Numbered from the stretch's first letter, positions 42,992 through 52,748 are shown. The stretch: 64,000 nucleotides of DNA from Lachnospiraceae bacterium (GCA_030531245.1 JAUNOA010000001.1:1-64000), one strand, 5' to 3'. Translations and numbers: made by a program. Notes: generated by a model not told the origin, from the letters alone.

Positions 42992-44368
42992 ATGTTAACA
43001 CCAAAGGTTGGTTTCGTCGTATACGGAACACACAGAGGCGTGGATGATCCTATGGGTCAGCCATTCATCGATCAGAAAGTTATTGATAAATGTAAAAAGG
43101 CGCTTCTCAAGGAAGGTCTTGATCTCGTTGAGACATCACCTATCGTTGTAGACCGTGCGGATGCAAATAAAGCTATCCTGCCGCTTGTTAAGGATGATTC
43201 TATCGATGCTATGATCCTTTTCTCGGGAACATGGATCTGGGCAGGTGAAATGATCGGTGCTATCCGTGAATTCGCCAAAACAGGCAAAGGTATCATCGTA
43301 TGGACATATCCGGGTTCACAGGGATGGAGACCTGTAGGCGGTCTCGTACTTAAAGCAGCTCTTGAAGAGGTTGGTATCCCGTACCGTTACGTATACGGTG
43401 ATTATAAAGACAGCAAGGATCTTGAAAGAATCACTTCTTACTGTCATGCTTCGGCACTTAAGAATAAGGTTTCCAATTCCCGTCTCGGTGCTCTCGGCGG
43501 ACGCGGTATGGGACAGACCTGCGGCGTAGCAGATCCTGCACAGTGGATGAAGACATTCGGTATCGATATCGATTCAAGAGATACCACAGAGCTTATCCAG
43601 ACAGCTAAGAATGTTACCAAGAAAGAGCTGGATGAAGTATGGGCTATGGTAAAGACAAGATTCAAAGAGCTTCCTGCAGATGACGAGCAGACAGAGCGCT
43701 CATTCAGAATCTATGTTGCTCTTAAGAAACTCATCAAGAAAAACAACTGGGATTATTATACAATCCAGTCATTCCCGGGATTCGGTGATGATTACGGTGC
43801 AACCTGCTTTGCACAGTCAATGATTCTTGACGATGGTATCCCTACTTCAACACTCTCCGACTTCAATACATGCCTTACATCGATTCTCGTTATGTATCTG
43901 TCAAATGACAGCATTTACTACGGAGATTTCCAGTGCATCGACAAGAAGAAGGGCGAAATCAAGATCATCGGCGACGGTGCATGTCCTACATGTCTTGCAG
44001 ACAAGAACGGTGCTGTATTTGCTACTCACGGAATTCCGACCGAGGGAGCTGCAGGCGGTATCTCGGTCAGCCTTACATGCAAGGCAGGCAAGGGTGTCCT
44101 TGCAAGAGTATGCCGTGAGGACGGAAAGTTCGCACTTGTAGTAACCAGAGCAGAAGTTAAGGTTCCGTCAGCAAAGGATCTCAAGAAGAGAAAACTTGAA
44201 TGCGGTATCCCATTCTGGCCACATGCATTCGTATATCCGCAGTGCGATATCGAGGAACTCCTTCAGCACTGGCACAATGAGTATGCATGCCTCGGATACG
44301 GCGAAGAGCTTTATGAGCGCCTTGTAGCATTCGGCGAGCTTACCGGCATGAAGGTTTATGCCCTGTAA
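42992..44368 (+). CDS. L-fucose/L-arabinose isomerase-like protein
   Basis: 458 residues. The N-terminal Rossmann-like half (VGFVVYGTHRG, DAMILFSGTWIWAGEM) and the C-terminal half (GDGACPTCLADKNG, ECGIPFWPHAFVYPQCDIEE) match the fucose/arabinose isomerase superfamily, shorter than classical FucI (about 590). It would convert an aldose to a ketose with a divalent metal. Some relatives act on sulfoquinovose. Flanked by an FGGY kinase and an iron alcohol dehydrogenase. No aldolase is near. SD GGAGGG. Confidence 0.78.
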   Translation: MLTPKVGFVVYGTHRGVDDPMGQPFIDQKVIDKCKKALLKEGLDLVETSPIVVDRADANKAILPLVKDDSIDAMILFSGTWIWAGEMIGAIREFAKTGKGIIVWTYPGSQGWRPVGGLVLKAALEEVGIPYRYVYGDYKDSKDLERITSYCHASALKNKVSNSRLGALGGRGMGQTCGVADPAQWMKTFGIDIDSRDTTELIQTAKNVTKKELDEVWAMVKTRFKELPADDEQTERSFRIYVALKKLIKKNNWDYYTIQSFPGFGDDYGATCFAQSMILDDGIPTSTLSDFNTCLTSILVMYLSNDSIYYGDFQCIDKKKGEIKIIGDGACPTCLADKNGAVFATHGIPTEGAAGGISVSLTCKAGKGVLARVCREDGKFALVVTRAEVKVPSAKDLKKRKLECGIPFWPHAFVYPQCDIEELLQHWHNEYACLGYGEELYERLVAFGELTGMKVYAL

Positions 44369-44378
44369 TACAGGACTG

Positions 44379-44437
44379 ACGTGCGCCGTAAGGCGCACGT
44401 TAAAAAAGCGGGTAGGCCGAAACCTACCCGTTTTTTT
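44379..44437. terminator. Double hairpin terminator
   Basis: First hairpin ACGTGCGCC / GGCGCACGT (44379-44400), then CGGGTAGG / CCTACCCG (44409-44430) followed by seven T and preceded by six A. The second is a strong terminator for both the isomerase-like gene (+) and the alcohol dehydrogenase gene (-). Confidence 0.88.
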
Positions 44438-44461
44438 ATATCATCCGCAAAACTCATGCCA

Positions 44462-45667
44462 CTATCTGGCATTTGTATAAATCTTGATCATATCCGCCTC
44501 ATTCAGCACTTTAAGCTGACCGATCGTTCTGGTATTTCCGCGGGAGCAGTTCGAAGCGATCTCTCTTATTACATCGTCAGTGACATCGAAATCGAAAAGC
44601 TCACTCAGCCTGGTCGGCTGACCGAGGCTTCTGAACCAGTCATCCGTAGCTTCGATAGCCTCCAGTGCAACCGTCTCGTCATCTCCGCTGTAATCCCAGA
44701 CATTCCTTCCGTACTGTGCAAAACGTTCAATATTTGCATCCATACAGTACTTTGCCCATGCGGCCCAGATAGCAGTCATGGAAGAACCGTGAGTCACATC
44801 GTAAAGCGCACTCATTGCCTGTCCGAGCTGATGAGGAGACCAGTCTCCTCCCCTGCCTCTTTCGGCATTTGTTCCAAGACCTGTAAGATCGTTATGTGAA
44901 ATCGTTGATGACCACATAATCTCACTCATAGCTTCATAGTCAGTAGGATTCTCAACTCCAACAGGACCGTACTTGATGATATTTCTCATAAGACCTTCTG
45001 CTATCTCGTCCGACATGTGATTTCCGGTAAGTGCATCAGTTGTAAAATATCTGTCTGCAGTATGGAAAAAGATATCCGCTGCACCGCTGCCTATCTGATA
45101 TTTCGGGAGTGTGAATGTAAGTTCCGGATTAAGAATAGCAAATTTACATCTGTTGAATTCAGAGTTGGTTCCGCATTTAATCGGCGGATCAATTTCCATA
45201 TTCGTCTGAACACATGAATCACTCATTTCGCTTCCGGCCGCTGCAATAGTCAGTATCGCACCTATCGGAATAGACTTTGTAATTGTTGCCTTCTTTGCAA
45301 AATAATCCCATACATCAACACCGGGTCTTGCTACACCGTATCCAACAGTCTTTGCCGTATCGATGACACTTCCTCCTCCGACTGCAAGAATAAGATCAGG
45401 ATTGAATATGTTTGCGAGTTTAATAATCTCTCTTGTCTTTGATATAACCGGATTCGCCTTTACACCGCCTGCCATGTCATAAACAATTCCTGCATCAGTC
45501 AGGCTTTTTGCTATCCTGTCAAGAAGTCCCGATTTTATCGCAGACTGTCCTCCGTATACAATGAATACTCTGCTGTATCCGTATTCGTCACATATTTTTC
45601 CTATCTCATTCTCCCTTCCTCTTCCGAAGAATATCCTGGTAGGAGTGTAGTATACAAAATCTCTCAT
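44462..45667 (-). CDS. Iron-containing alcohol dehydrogenase
   Basis: 401 residues of the type III ADH family (butanol dehydrogenase/YqhD-like). The NAD(P)-binding GGGSVIDTAK is near residue 97, and metal-site Asp/His residues lie in GAADIFFHTADRYF and the THGSSMTAIWAAWAKY segment. It reduces an aldehyde or oxidises an alcohol. Its start codon directly follows the tyrS stop with no spacer, so it is co-transcribed with tyrS. Beside the isomerase and kinase it could reduce lactaldehyde or another sugar-derived aldehyde; that is inference. Confidence 0.9.
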   Translation of the reverse strand: MRDFVYYTPTRIFFGRGRENEIGKICDEYGYSRVFIVYGGQSAIKSGLLDRIAKSLTDAGIVYDMAGGVKANPVISKTREIIKLANIFNPDLILAVGGGSVIDTAKTVGYGVARPGVDVWDYFAKKATITKSIPIGAILTIAAAGSEMSDSCVQTNMEIDPPIKCGTNSEFNRCKFAILNPELTFTLPKYQIGSGAADIFFHTADRYFTTDALTGNHMSDEIAEGLMRNIIKYGPVGVENPTDYEAMSEIMWSSTISHNDLTGLGTNAERGRGGDWSPHQLGQAMSALYDVTHGSSMTAIWAAWAKYCMDANIERFAQYGRNVWDYSGDDETVALEAIEATDDWFRSLGQPTRLSELFDFDVTDDVIREIASNCSRGNTRTIGQLKVLNEADMIKIYTNAR

Positions 45668-46891
45668 TTATTTAACCACCTTAATGAAGTTCTTTTTCCC
45701 GCGCTTTACAAGCTTGCCCTCTCCTTCGAAATCATCTGCCGAATATGTAACAGAGATGTCAGTAATCTTCTCGTCATCAACTGTTACTCCACCCTGCTGG
45801 ATATTTCTTCTTGCATCACCTCTGCTCGGGCAAAGGCCTGTTGCGACCAGAACACCCATAATATCAATCTTGCCGTCTTTAAGATCTTCTTCTTTTAGCT
45901 GATATGTAGGAATATTGGCTGAATTTGCTCCGCCTGCAAAAAGTGCTTCTGCAGCTTCTTCTGCCTGTCTGCATTTCTCCTCCCCGTGAACCATAGTTGT
46001 AAGTTCATGAGCCAGGATTTTCTTAGCTTCATTCAGCTGAGCACCTTCCCATTTGTCCATCTCATCGATCTGATCGATTGGGAGGAATGTAAGCATTCTG
46101 ATGCATTTAAGAACATCGGCATCGTCAATATTTCTCCAGTACTGATAGAAGTCATAAACAGAAGTCTTGTTTTCATCCAGCCATACTGCTCCGCCTGCTG
46201 TCTTGCCCATCTTCTTGCCGTCTGACTTAAGAAGGAGTGTGATAGTCATAGCGTGCGCATCTTTACCGAGCTTCTTTCTGATGAGTTCCGTACCTCCGAG
46301 CATATTGGACCACTGATCATCTCCTCCGAACTGCATATTACAGCCGTAATCCAGGAACAATCTGTAGAAATCATAACTCTGCAGGATCATATAGTTGAAC
46401 TCCAGGAAAGAAAGGCCCTTCTCCATACGCTGCTTGTAACACTCTGCGCGAAGCATGTTGTTTACCGAGAAGTACGGGCCAATATCACGGATGAACTCCA
46501 TATAGTTGAGGTCTCTGAGCCAGTCTGCATTGTTTACCATCATAGCCTTTCCCTCACCGAATTCGATGAAACGGCTCATCTGTTTCTTAAAGCATTCGCA
46601 GTTATGGTCGATGGTTTCAACTGTCATCATCTGTCTGAGGTCGGATCTGCCTGAAGGATCACCGATCATGCCGGTGCCTCCTCCTACCAGTGCTATCGGT
46701 TTATTTCCTGCCATCTGCAATCTCTTCATAAGACAAAGAGCCATAAAATGTCCAACATGAAGACTGTCTGCTGTTGGATCAAACCCGATATAAAATACAG
46801 CCTTTCCTTCATTGACCATCTTGCTGATCTCAGGCTCGTTGGTTGTCTGTGCAATAAGTCCTCTGGCTTTCAGTTCATCATAACATGTCAT
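45668..46891 (-). CDS. tyrS: Tyrosyl-tRNA synthetase
   Basis: 407 residues. HIGH-type motif HVGH in FDPTADSLHVGHFMAL, KMSKS-type KMGKT, tyrosine-pocket residues in YMILQSYDFYRL and the FGGDDQWSN segment, and a C-terminal S4 RNA-binding domain (PSRGDARRNIQQGGVTVDDEK). No T-box leader is present; the gene follows uppP by only 20 nt. AAGGGG lies upstream of the ATG. Confidence 0.97.
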   Translation of the reverse strand: MTCYDELKARGLIAQTTNEPEISKMVNEGKAVFYIGFDPTADSLHVGHFMALCLMKRLQMAGNKPIALVGGGTGMIGDPSGRSDLRQMMTVETIDHNCECFKKQMSRFIEFGEGKAMMVNNADWLRDLNYMEFIRDIGPYFSVNNMLRAECYKQRMEKGLSFLEFNYMILQSYDFYRLFLDYGCNMQFGGDDQWSNMLGGTELIRKKLGKDAHAMTITLLLKSDGKKMGKTAGGAVWLDENKTSVYDFYQYWRNIDDADVLKCIRMLTFLPIDQIDEMDKWEGAQLNEAKKILAHELTTMVHGEEKCRQAEEAAEALFAGGANSANIPTYQLKEEDLKDGKIDIMGVLVATGLCPSRGDARRNIQQGGVTVDDEKITDISVTYSADDFEGEGKLVKRGKKNFIKVVK

Positions 46892-46911
46892 CTGTTTTTA
46901 CCCCTTTATAA

Positions 46912-47745
46912 TTATTTAAGCAAACTACTTATTATGTACCAAATCAGAATAATAATACCAATCACTATTCTGTAATATCCGAATATATTGAAGTTGTTCT
47001 TCTTGAGCCAGCTCATAAGGAATTTGATTGAATATAATGAAACAAAGAATGCAACCACACATCCGAGAATCATATATACAACCTCTGCCGACGAAAAACC
47101 CCCTCCGTATTTTACCAGTCTCAGCAGACCGGCCCCGAGTATGGTCGGAATTCCAAGGAAAAACGAAAATTCCGCAGCTATTGGTCTTGCACATCCCAGC
47201 AGCATAGCTCCAAGTATAGTAGCACCTGATCTGGAAGTTCCCGGGATAAGAGCGAGTACCTGAAAAAGTCCTATATAAAACGCCGTCATATAATCGATTT
47301 TTCCGAGTCGCATGATCGTAGGCTGTTTATATCTGTTGACGCGCTCAACCACCAGAAATGCGATACCGAAAAGGATGAGAGTGATTGAAATCACCAGCCC
47401 GTTTTCCATGCGTTCCGATATCCAGTCATCTGCCAGAAAACCCAGAATTGCCGCAGGAACAGTAGCAATTGCAATTTTCAACCATAGTCTCCAGGTCGCT
47501 TTTTTCTGTTCGGGTTTCTTTTTTGAATCAAACGGATTCAGTTTTCTGAAATACAACACTATAAGTGCGATTACAGCACCTACCTGAATAACCGTTATGA
47601 ATACGTTCTTGAATTCAGGTGATACATCCAGTCGGATGATTTCATCAAGTATCATCAGATGGGCTGTAGAACTTATCGGCAGCCATTCGGTAAACCCTTC
47701 GACTATACCAAATACTATTACCTTTAATATTTCTATTATGCTCAT
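46912..47745 (-). CDS. uppP: Undecaprenyl-diphosphatase
   Basis: 277 residues, about 8 TM helices, BacA/UppP family. The catalytic blocks EGFTEWLPISSTAHLM and PGTSRSGATI are intact. It recycles the undecaprenyl carrier lipid for wall synthesis and can give bacitracin resistance. The start overlaps the ung stop (ATGA). Confidence 0.95.
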   Translation of the reverse strand: MSIIEILKVIVFGIVEGFTEWLPISSTAHLMILDEIIRLDVSPEFKNVFITVIQVGAVIALIVLYFRKLNPFDSKKKPEQKKATWRLWLKIAIATVPAAILGFLADDWISERMENGLVISITLILFGIAFLVVERVNRYKQPTIMRLGKIDYMTAFYIGLFQVLALIPGTSRSGATILGAMLLGCARPIAAEFSFFLGIPTILGAGLLRLVKYGGGFSSAEVVYMILGCVVAFFVSLYSIKFLMSWLKKNNFNIFGYYRIVIGIIILIWYIISSLLK

Positions 47746-48416
47746 ATGTTTTCAATCTGCCAGTCCACTGGCTTAACTCCGTTCTTCTCAAGAAAATCAT
47801 TTGCCTGAGAAAAGTGTCTGCATCCGAAAAAACCTCTGTAGGCACTTAAAGGGCTCGGATGTGGCGCCTTTAAAACCAAGTGTTCCGGATTCGTTATCAT
47901 AGGTATCTTGGACTGTGCCGGTTTACCCCATAAAAGATATACCACCGGTCGATCCTGCTGCTCTACCGCTTCGATGATGGCGTCCGTAAACTGTTCCCAT
48001 CCTCTACCTTGATGGGAATTGGCACTATGTGCCCTTACTGTGAGAACAGTATTCAGAAGCAGTACCCCCTGTCTGGCCCATGATTCAAGGAATCCGTTAT
48101 TGGGAATGTAACATCCCAGATCATCGTGCAGTTCCTGATAAATATTGACGAGAGACGGCGGTATTTCCTGTCCGGGTCTTACGGAAAAGCTCAGTCCGTG
48201 GGCCTGTCCTTCATTATGATACGGATCCTGACCAAGTATCACGACCTTGACCTCTGAAAGCGGTGTCAGATGAAGCGCAGAAAAAATCTCATCTGAAGGA
48301 GGGTACACGACTTTTCTGCTGTACTCATCCTTTACAAAATTATATAGTTCTCTGTAATATGGCTTCCTGAATTCCGTTTCAAGCGGAACCAGCCAGTCAT
48401 TTGCAATCATACCCAT
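47742..48416 (-). CDS. ung: Uracil-DNA glycosylase
   Basis: 224 residues of family 1 UDG. The water-activating loop GQDPYHNEGQAHGL and the minor-groove loop HPSPLSAYRG are complete. It removes uracil from DNA. There is no obvious SD before the ATG at 48416; an ATG two codons later is equally possible. Coupled by overlap to uppP. Confidence 0.96.
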   Translation of the reverse strand: MGMIANDWLVPLETEFRKPYYRELYNFVKDEYSRKVVYPPSDEIFSALHLTPLSEVKVVILGQDPYHNEGQAHGLSFSVRPGQEIPPSLVNIYQELHDDLGCYIPNNGFLESWARQGVLLLNTVLTVRAHSANSHQGRGWEQFTDAIIEAVEQQDRPVVYLLWGKPAQSKIPMITNPEHLVLKAPHPSPLSAYRGFFGCRHFSQANDFLEKNGVKPVDWQIENI

Positions 48417-48493
48417 TTGGATTTATTATACCATATTATTCTTATACACGCGACATATTTCCTTGCAGACAGGTACGCATGCCGCCGGAAGAC

Positions 48494-48533
48494 TTTTTTT
48501 CTGACAGGATGCGATTGCCCATCAGATAAAAAG
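48494..48533 (-). repeat. Terminator-associated palindromic repeat, copy C
   Basis: Minus strand: CTTTTTATCTGATGGGCAAT then CGCATCCTGTCAGAAAAAA. It starts with the T-tract of the hydA terminator, as copies A and B start with the T-tracts of theirs. The rest of the 165-nt gap between ung and hydA holds nothing else recognisable. Confidence 0.75.
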
Positions 48534-48556
48534 AGGAGCGCCGGCTGAGCGCTCCC
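48528..48556 (-). terminator. hydCBA operon terminator
   Basis: Stem GGAGCGC / GCGCTCC with a 7-nt loop, followed on the minus strand by TCTTTTT. Confidence 0.82.
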
Positions 48557-48581
48557 CTGAAAATATATGTTTTAAGGATTA

Positions 48582-50351
48582 TTAATCAAACTTTACACGG
48601 TCCTTGCTGTATGTTGTATGAAGGAGCTCGTGTGCTTTGTGTGAATTCGGCTCACCAAGGAACTCTGCGTAGAGCGCCTGAACCTGTTCATTCTTATGAG
48701 ACTGACGGAGAACTGCTCTCTCATCCTCTGAGTAAAGTGCATTTGCTCTCTTCTGCTGATATGTCTCATAGATATCGATATCTTCGTTCGGTAAGAATAC
48801 GCTTCTTACGTATGGCTGGCCGCCACCGTTGATACATCCGCCCGGGCAACCCATGATCTCGATAAATGTATAAGGTGATTTACCTTCACGTATCTGATCC
48901 ATGAGAACCTTTGCATTCTTCATAGCTGAAGCTACAGCAACCTTGATATTGATTCCACCGAGTGTGAACTCAGCTTCACGGATACCCTCGAATCCACGAA
49001 CCTCATGGAATTCGATCGGGCCGTACTCTTTGCCTTCAAGTACAAAGTATGCCGTACGCAGAGCTGCCTCCATAACACCGCCTGTTACACCGAAGATATG
49101 AGCAGCACCTGTTGTATCATGAACAAGGTCTGTATCAAAGTCTTCATCAGGAAGCTTTGTGAACTCGATACCTGAACGCTTGATCAGTCTGCCAAGCTCT
49201 CTTGTTGTAAGAACAGCATCAACATCTCTGAGTCCGTCCTTATTTACAAGCTGAGGTCTCTGCTCCTCAAACTTCTTTGCTGTACAAGGCATGATAGATA
49301 CTACGAACATATCCTTAGGATCTACGCCGACCTTCTCAGCATAGTATGACTTGAGGATTGCACCCATCATCTCGTGAGGAGACTTGCAGCTTGAAAGATG
49401 ATCTACCTGATCTCCGTAGTAATACTCACAGTAGTTGATCCAGCCAGGTGAGCATGATGTGATCATCGGAAGAACTCCGTTTGTCTTTACTCTCTCAAGA
49501 AGCTCTGTTGCTTCTTCCATGATAGTAAGATCTGCTGCAAAATCAGTATCAAATACTTTCTTGAATCCAAGTCTTCTGAGAGCAGCTGCCATCTTACCAG
49601 TAACAGGTGTTCCTATCGGCATACCAAACTCTTCACCGAGTGCTGCACGAACTGCAGGAGCTGTCTGTACTACTACATACTTGCCTGCTGCCATAGCTGC
49701 GTCAATCTTCTCGATTTCAGACTTCTCCATAAGAGCTCCTGTCGGACATACTGCAACGCACTGTCCGCACTGGATACACGGGCTGTTAAGGAATGAACGG
49801 TTCTCAGCAGGAGCAACGATAGCCTTGAAGCCACGGTTCTCAAATCCGAGTACACCGATTCCATGAGCATTCTTACAACGTGCAACGCAACGTCCGCAAA
49901 GAACGCACTTGCTTGTGTCACGAACGATTGCCGGTGTAAGCTCATCAAGAGTTGTCTCTGTCTTGGCACCTTCGAAATGGTTCTCACGTGCACCTGTGAT
50001 ATGAGCAACATGAAGAAGCTCACAGCACTCGTTTTTAGCACACTCCTGGCAGTTTCTGTTGTGGTTTGAAAGAAGGAGTTCAACAGAAGCTCTGCGGGCT
50101 GCAACAGCCTTAGGAGATGAAATTGTGATTTCCATACCCTCATTGATCGGGTATACGCATGATGCTACAAGGCCCCTTGCGCCTGTTGCCTCAACAAGGC
50201 ATACACGGCATGATCCGAGGTTGCACTCACCATGATTGAAAGAACAGAGTGTCGGGATAGTATATCCGCACTGCTTGCATGCTTCTAATATTGTAAGGCC
50301 CTCATCTACCTGATAAGGAATACCTTCGATTTTAATATTAACCTTTGCCAT
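48582..50351 (-). CDS. hydA: [FeFe]-hydrogenase catalytic subunit
   Basis: 589 residues. The N-terminal [2Fe-2S] domain (CSFNHGECNLGSCRVC) comes first, then a His-Cys3 cluster region (HNRNCQECAKNEC) and two [4Fe-4S] sets (CVLCGRCVARC, CIQCGQCVAVC). The H-cluster motifs are TSCSPGWINYCE, MPCTAKKFE and MGCPGGCINGGGQP. A C-terminal small-subunit tail (HELLHTTY) closes it. With HydB and HydC it forms a trimeric cytosolic hydrogenase of the electron-bifurcating or NADH-dependent kind that makes or uses H2. Maturases HydE/F/G are not in the window. Last gene of the operon. Confidence 0.96.
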   Translation of the reverse strand: MAKVNIKIEGIPYQVDEGLTILEACKQCGYTIPTLCSFNHGECNLGSCRVCLVEATGARGLVASCVYPINEGMEITISSPKAVAARRASVELLLSNHNRNCQECAKNECCELLHVAHITGARENHFEGAKTETTLDELTPAIVRDTSKCVLCGRCVARCKNAHGIGVLGFENRGFKAIVAPAENRSFLNSPCIQCGQCVAVCPTGALMEKSEIEKIDAAMAAGKYVVVQTAPAVRAALGEEFGMPIGTPVTGKMAAALRRLGFKKVFDTDFAADLTIMEEATELLERVKTNGVLPMITSCSPGWINYCEYYYGDQVDHLSSCKSPHEMMGAILKSYYAEKVGVDPKDMFVVSIMPCTAKKFEEQRPQLVNKDGLRDVDAVLTTRELGRLIKRSGIEFTKLPDEDFDTDLVHDTTGAAHIFGVTGGVMEAALRTAYFVLEGKEYGPIEFHEVRGFEGIREAEFTLGGINIKVAVASAMKNAKVLMDQIREGKSPYTFIEIMGCPGGCINGGGQPYVRSVFLPNEDIDIYETYQQKRANALYSEDERAVLRQSHKNEQVQALYAEFLGEPNSHKAHELLHTTYSKDRVKFD

Positions 50352-50365
50352 ATTATCGTCCCTCC

Positions 50366-52246
50366 TTATTCCTTATCGATAGCTTTGATCTTACATGATG
50401 CCTGGCAGAGACCGCACTTGATACACTTCTCAGGATCGATCTCGCGGCTCGGAAGCTTATGTCCCTCAGGTGTATAATCTGTCTTTGAGATTGCACCTAC
50501 CGGGCACTGTCTCTCGCAGAGACCGCAGCCGATACATTTTTCCTTGTCAATCTTGTACTGCATCAGGCTCTTGCATACATGTGCCGGACACTTCTTGTCA
50601 ACGATATGAGCAATGTACTCATCACGGAACTGCTTAAGTGTTGAAAGAATCGGGTTAGCTGCTGTCTGACCAAGAGCACACAGTGAGTTGTTCTGGCAGA
50701 TAGATGCTATTTCATTCAGCTTATCGAGATCTTCCATTGTTCCCTTACCTGATGTAATCTTGTAAAGGATCTCAAGCATCCTCTTTGTACCGATACGGCA
50801 TGGTGAACATTTACCGCAGGACTCATCAACGATGAACTCCATATAGAACTTGGCAACATCAACCATACAGTTGTCTTCATCCATAACGATTGCACCGCCT
50901 GATCCCATCATAGAACCGCGTGCCTTGAGTGTATCGAAATCGATTTCTGTATCAAGATCCTTCTCTGTAAGGCAACCGCCTGAAGGGCCGCCTGTCTGGA
51001 TAGCTTTGAACTTCTTGCCGTTCGGAATACCGCCGCCGATATCGTAAATAAGTTCCCTAAGAGTTGTTCCCATAGGAACCTCAACGAGACCTACATTGTT
51101 GATCTTTCCGCCAAGTGCAAATACCTTTGTTCCCTTTGAACCCTCTGTACCATACTTAACGAATTCTGATGCACCCTCACGAAGGATGAACGGAACTGTT
51201 GCAAGTGTCTCTACATTGTTAACACATGTCGGGCATCCCCAGAGACCCTTTACTGCAGGGAACGGAGGACGTGGACGCGGCATACCGCGCTGACCTTCAA
51301 TAGAATTGAGAAGAGCTGTCTCCTCACCGCAAACGAATGCGCCTGCACCAAGTCTGATATGTGCACGGAAGCTGAAATCTGTTCCCATGATGTTATCACC
51401 GAGAAGACCTGCTTCTTCAAGTTCCTTGATGGCAAGTTTAAGTCTTGCTACAGCGATAGGATACTCTGCACGAACATAGAAGTAACCGTTCTTGGCACCG
51501 ATAGCATATGCTGCGATAGCCATGCCCTCGATAACCGCTACAGGGTTACCCTCAAGGATGGAACGATCCATGAATGCACCCGGATCACCCTCATCACCGT
51601 TACATACGATGTACTTGTCGCCATCGCCAGGAGCTGCGAAACTCCACTTTCTTCCTGTCGGGAAGCCTGCGCCGCCACGTCCGCGAAGTCCTGAATCAAG
51701 AACTTCCTTGATCGTAGCATCACGTCCGATCTCAAGTGCTCTTGCAAGTCCCTTGAAAGCGCCTGCACCGAGTGCCTCTTTAAGGTTCTCGGGATCGATC
51801 TGACCGCATCCGTGAAGAGCAACACGAACCTGCTTCTTATAGAATGTGATCTCTTCCTGTTTTGCAACCTTCTGCTGTGTGGCAGGATCAACATAAAGCA
51901 GTCTCTCAACTACTTCGTGACCGATAATATCCTTCTCGATGATCTCTTCAACATCCTCGAGTTTAACCATACGATAGAGTGTATTCTCAGGAAAGATCTT
52001 GCAGAACGGACCCTGTGAACAGAAGCCGAAGCATCCTACCTGATTTACTGTAACCTTGTCATCAAGGCCTTTTTCTTTGATGATAGCTGCAAACTTCTCA
52101 CGGATAGCTGCGGAATCTGATGAAAGGCATCCTGTACCTCCGCAGAATACAACGTGACGTTTTCCGTCTTCGCCGCTGAACTTGGCATCAAGGCAGGCCG
52201 TGCAATCAGCCTGAGTCTTCTTTAATTCGTCAAAACTCTTTATCAT
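50366..52246 (-). CDS. hydB: Hydrogenase NuoF-like subunit (NADH/FMN)
   Basis: 626 residues. An N-terminal thioredoxin-like [2Fe-2S] domain (CGGTGCLSSDS, GCFGFCSQGP) is followed by a NuoF core with the NADH/FMN-binding stretch RGRGGAGFPTGRKWSF and GDEGDPGAFMDR. Next is the [4Fe-4S] site SCGKCSPCRIGTKRM. Two C-terminal ferredoxin clusters (CIGCGLCERQC, CIKCGLCQASC) end the protein. It takes electrons between NADH, flavin and ferredoxin. The start overlaps the hydC stop (ATGA). Confidence 0.95.
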   Translation of the reverse strand: MIKSFDELKKTQADCTACLDAKFSGEDGKRHVVFCGGTGCLSSDSAAIREKFAAIIKEKGLDDKVTVNQVGCFGFCSQGPFCKIFPENTLYRMVKLEDVEEIIEKDIIGHEVVERLLYVDPATQQKVAKQEEITFYKKQVRVALHGCGQIDPENLKEALGAGAFKGLARALEIGRDATIKEVLDSGLRGRGGAGFPTGRKWSFAAPGDGDKYIVCNGDEGDPGAFMDRSILEGNPVAVIEGMAIAAYAIGAKNGYFYVRAEYPIAVARLKLAIKELEEAGLLGDNIMGTDFSFRAHIRLGAGAFVCGEETALLNSIEGQRGMPRPRPPFPAVKGLWGCPTCVNNVETLATVPFILREGASEFVKYGTEGSKGTKVFALGGKINNVGLVEVPMGTTLRELIYDIGGGIPNGKKFKAIQTGGPSGGCLTEKDLDTEIDFDTLKARGSMMGSGGAIVMDEDNCMVDVAKFYMEFIVDESCGKCSPCRIGTKRMLEILYKITSGKGTMEDLDKLNEIASICQNNSLCALGQTAANPILSTLKQFRDEYIAHIVDKKCPAHVCKSLMQYKIDKEKCIGCGLCERQCPVGAISKTDYTPEGHKLPSREIDPEKCIKCGLCQASCKIKAIDKE

Positions 52247-52725
52247 TTTGCACCCTCCTTAAGACTGTCGATGATACCCTGAACCTGATCAACAGATACC
52301 TTCGGGTAAACTTTTCCGTTGATTGATACTGCCGGTGCGATACCGCAGGCACCAAGACAACGAAGTGCATCAAGTGTAAATAATCCATCCTCTGTTGTCT
52401 GTCCCGGAGCGATCTTCAGGATATCAGAGAACTTATCGATTACCTGCTGGGCACCCTTAACATAGCATGCAGTTCCGAGGCAGCAGCCGATAACGTATTT
52501 GCCCTTTGGCTGAAGGGAGAAGAATGAATAGAATGTTACTACTCCGTAGATTTCTGCTACAGAGATGCCTGTTTTTTCTGAAACCAGTTCCTGAACCTCA
52601 AGCGGAATGTAGCCGTATTCCTTCTGGATGTCGCTAAGGATCATCATAAGAGGTGTCTTTTCATCTTTGTATCTTTCACAGATAGAGATGATCTGGGCTT
52701 CAGCCGTTTCACTTAAACGAGCCAT
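52243..52725 (-). CDS. hydC: Hydrogenase NuoE-like subunit
   Basis: 160 residues with the thioredoxin-like [2Fe-2S] fold of NuoE: CCLGTACYVKGAQ and CLGACGIAPAV supply the four cysteines, and the helical N-terminus has IQKEYGYIPLEVQELV. First gene of hydCBA. AGGAGG precedes the ATG. Confidence 0.95.
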   Translation of the reverse strand: MARLSETAEAQIISICERYKDEKTPLMMILSDIQKEYGYIPLEVQELVSEKTGISVAEIYGVVTFYSFFSLQPKGKYVIGCCLGTACYVKGAQQVIDKFSDILKIAPGQTTEDGLFTLDALRCLGACGIAPAVSINGKVYPKVSVDQVQGIIDSLKEGAK

Positions 52726-52748
52726 TAATAATCCTCCTTAATTTCATA

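Noticed and set aside
46892-46911. T-box leader for tyrS
   Set aside because: Only 20 nt separate tyrS from uppP and no AGGGTGG-type element is present there.
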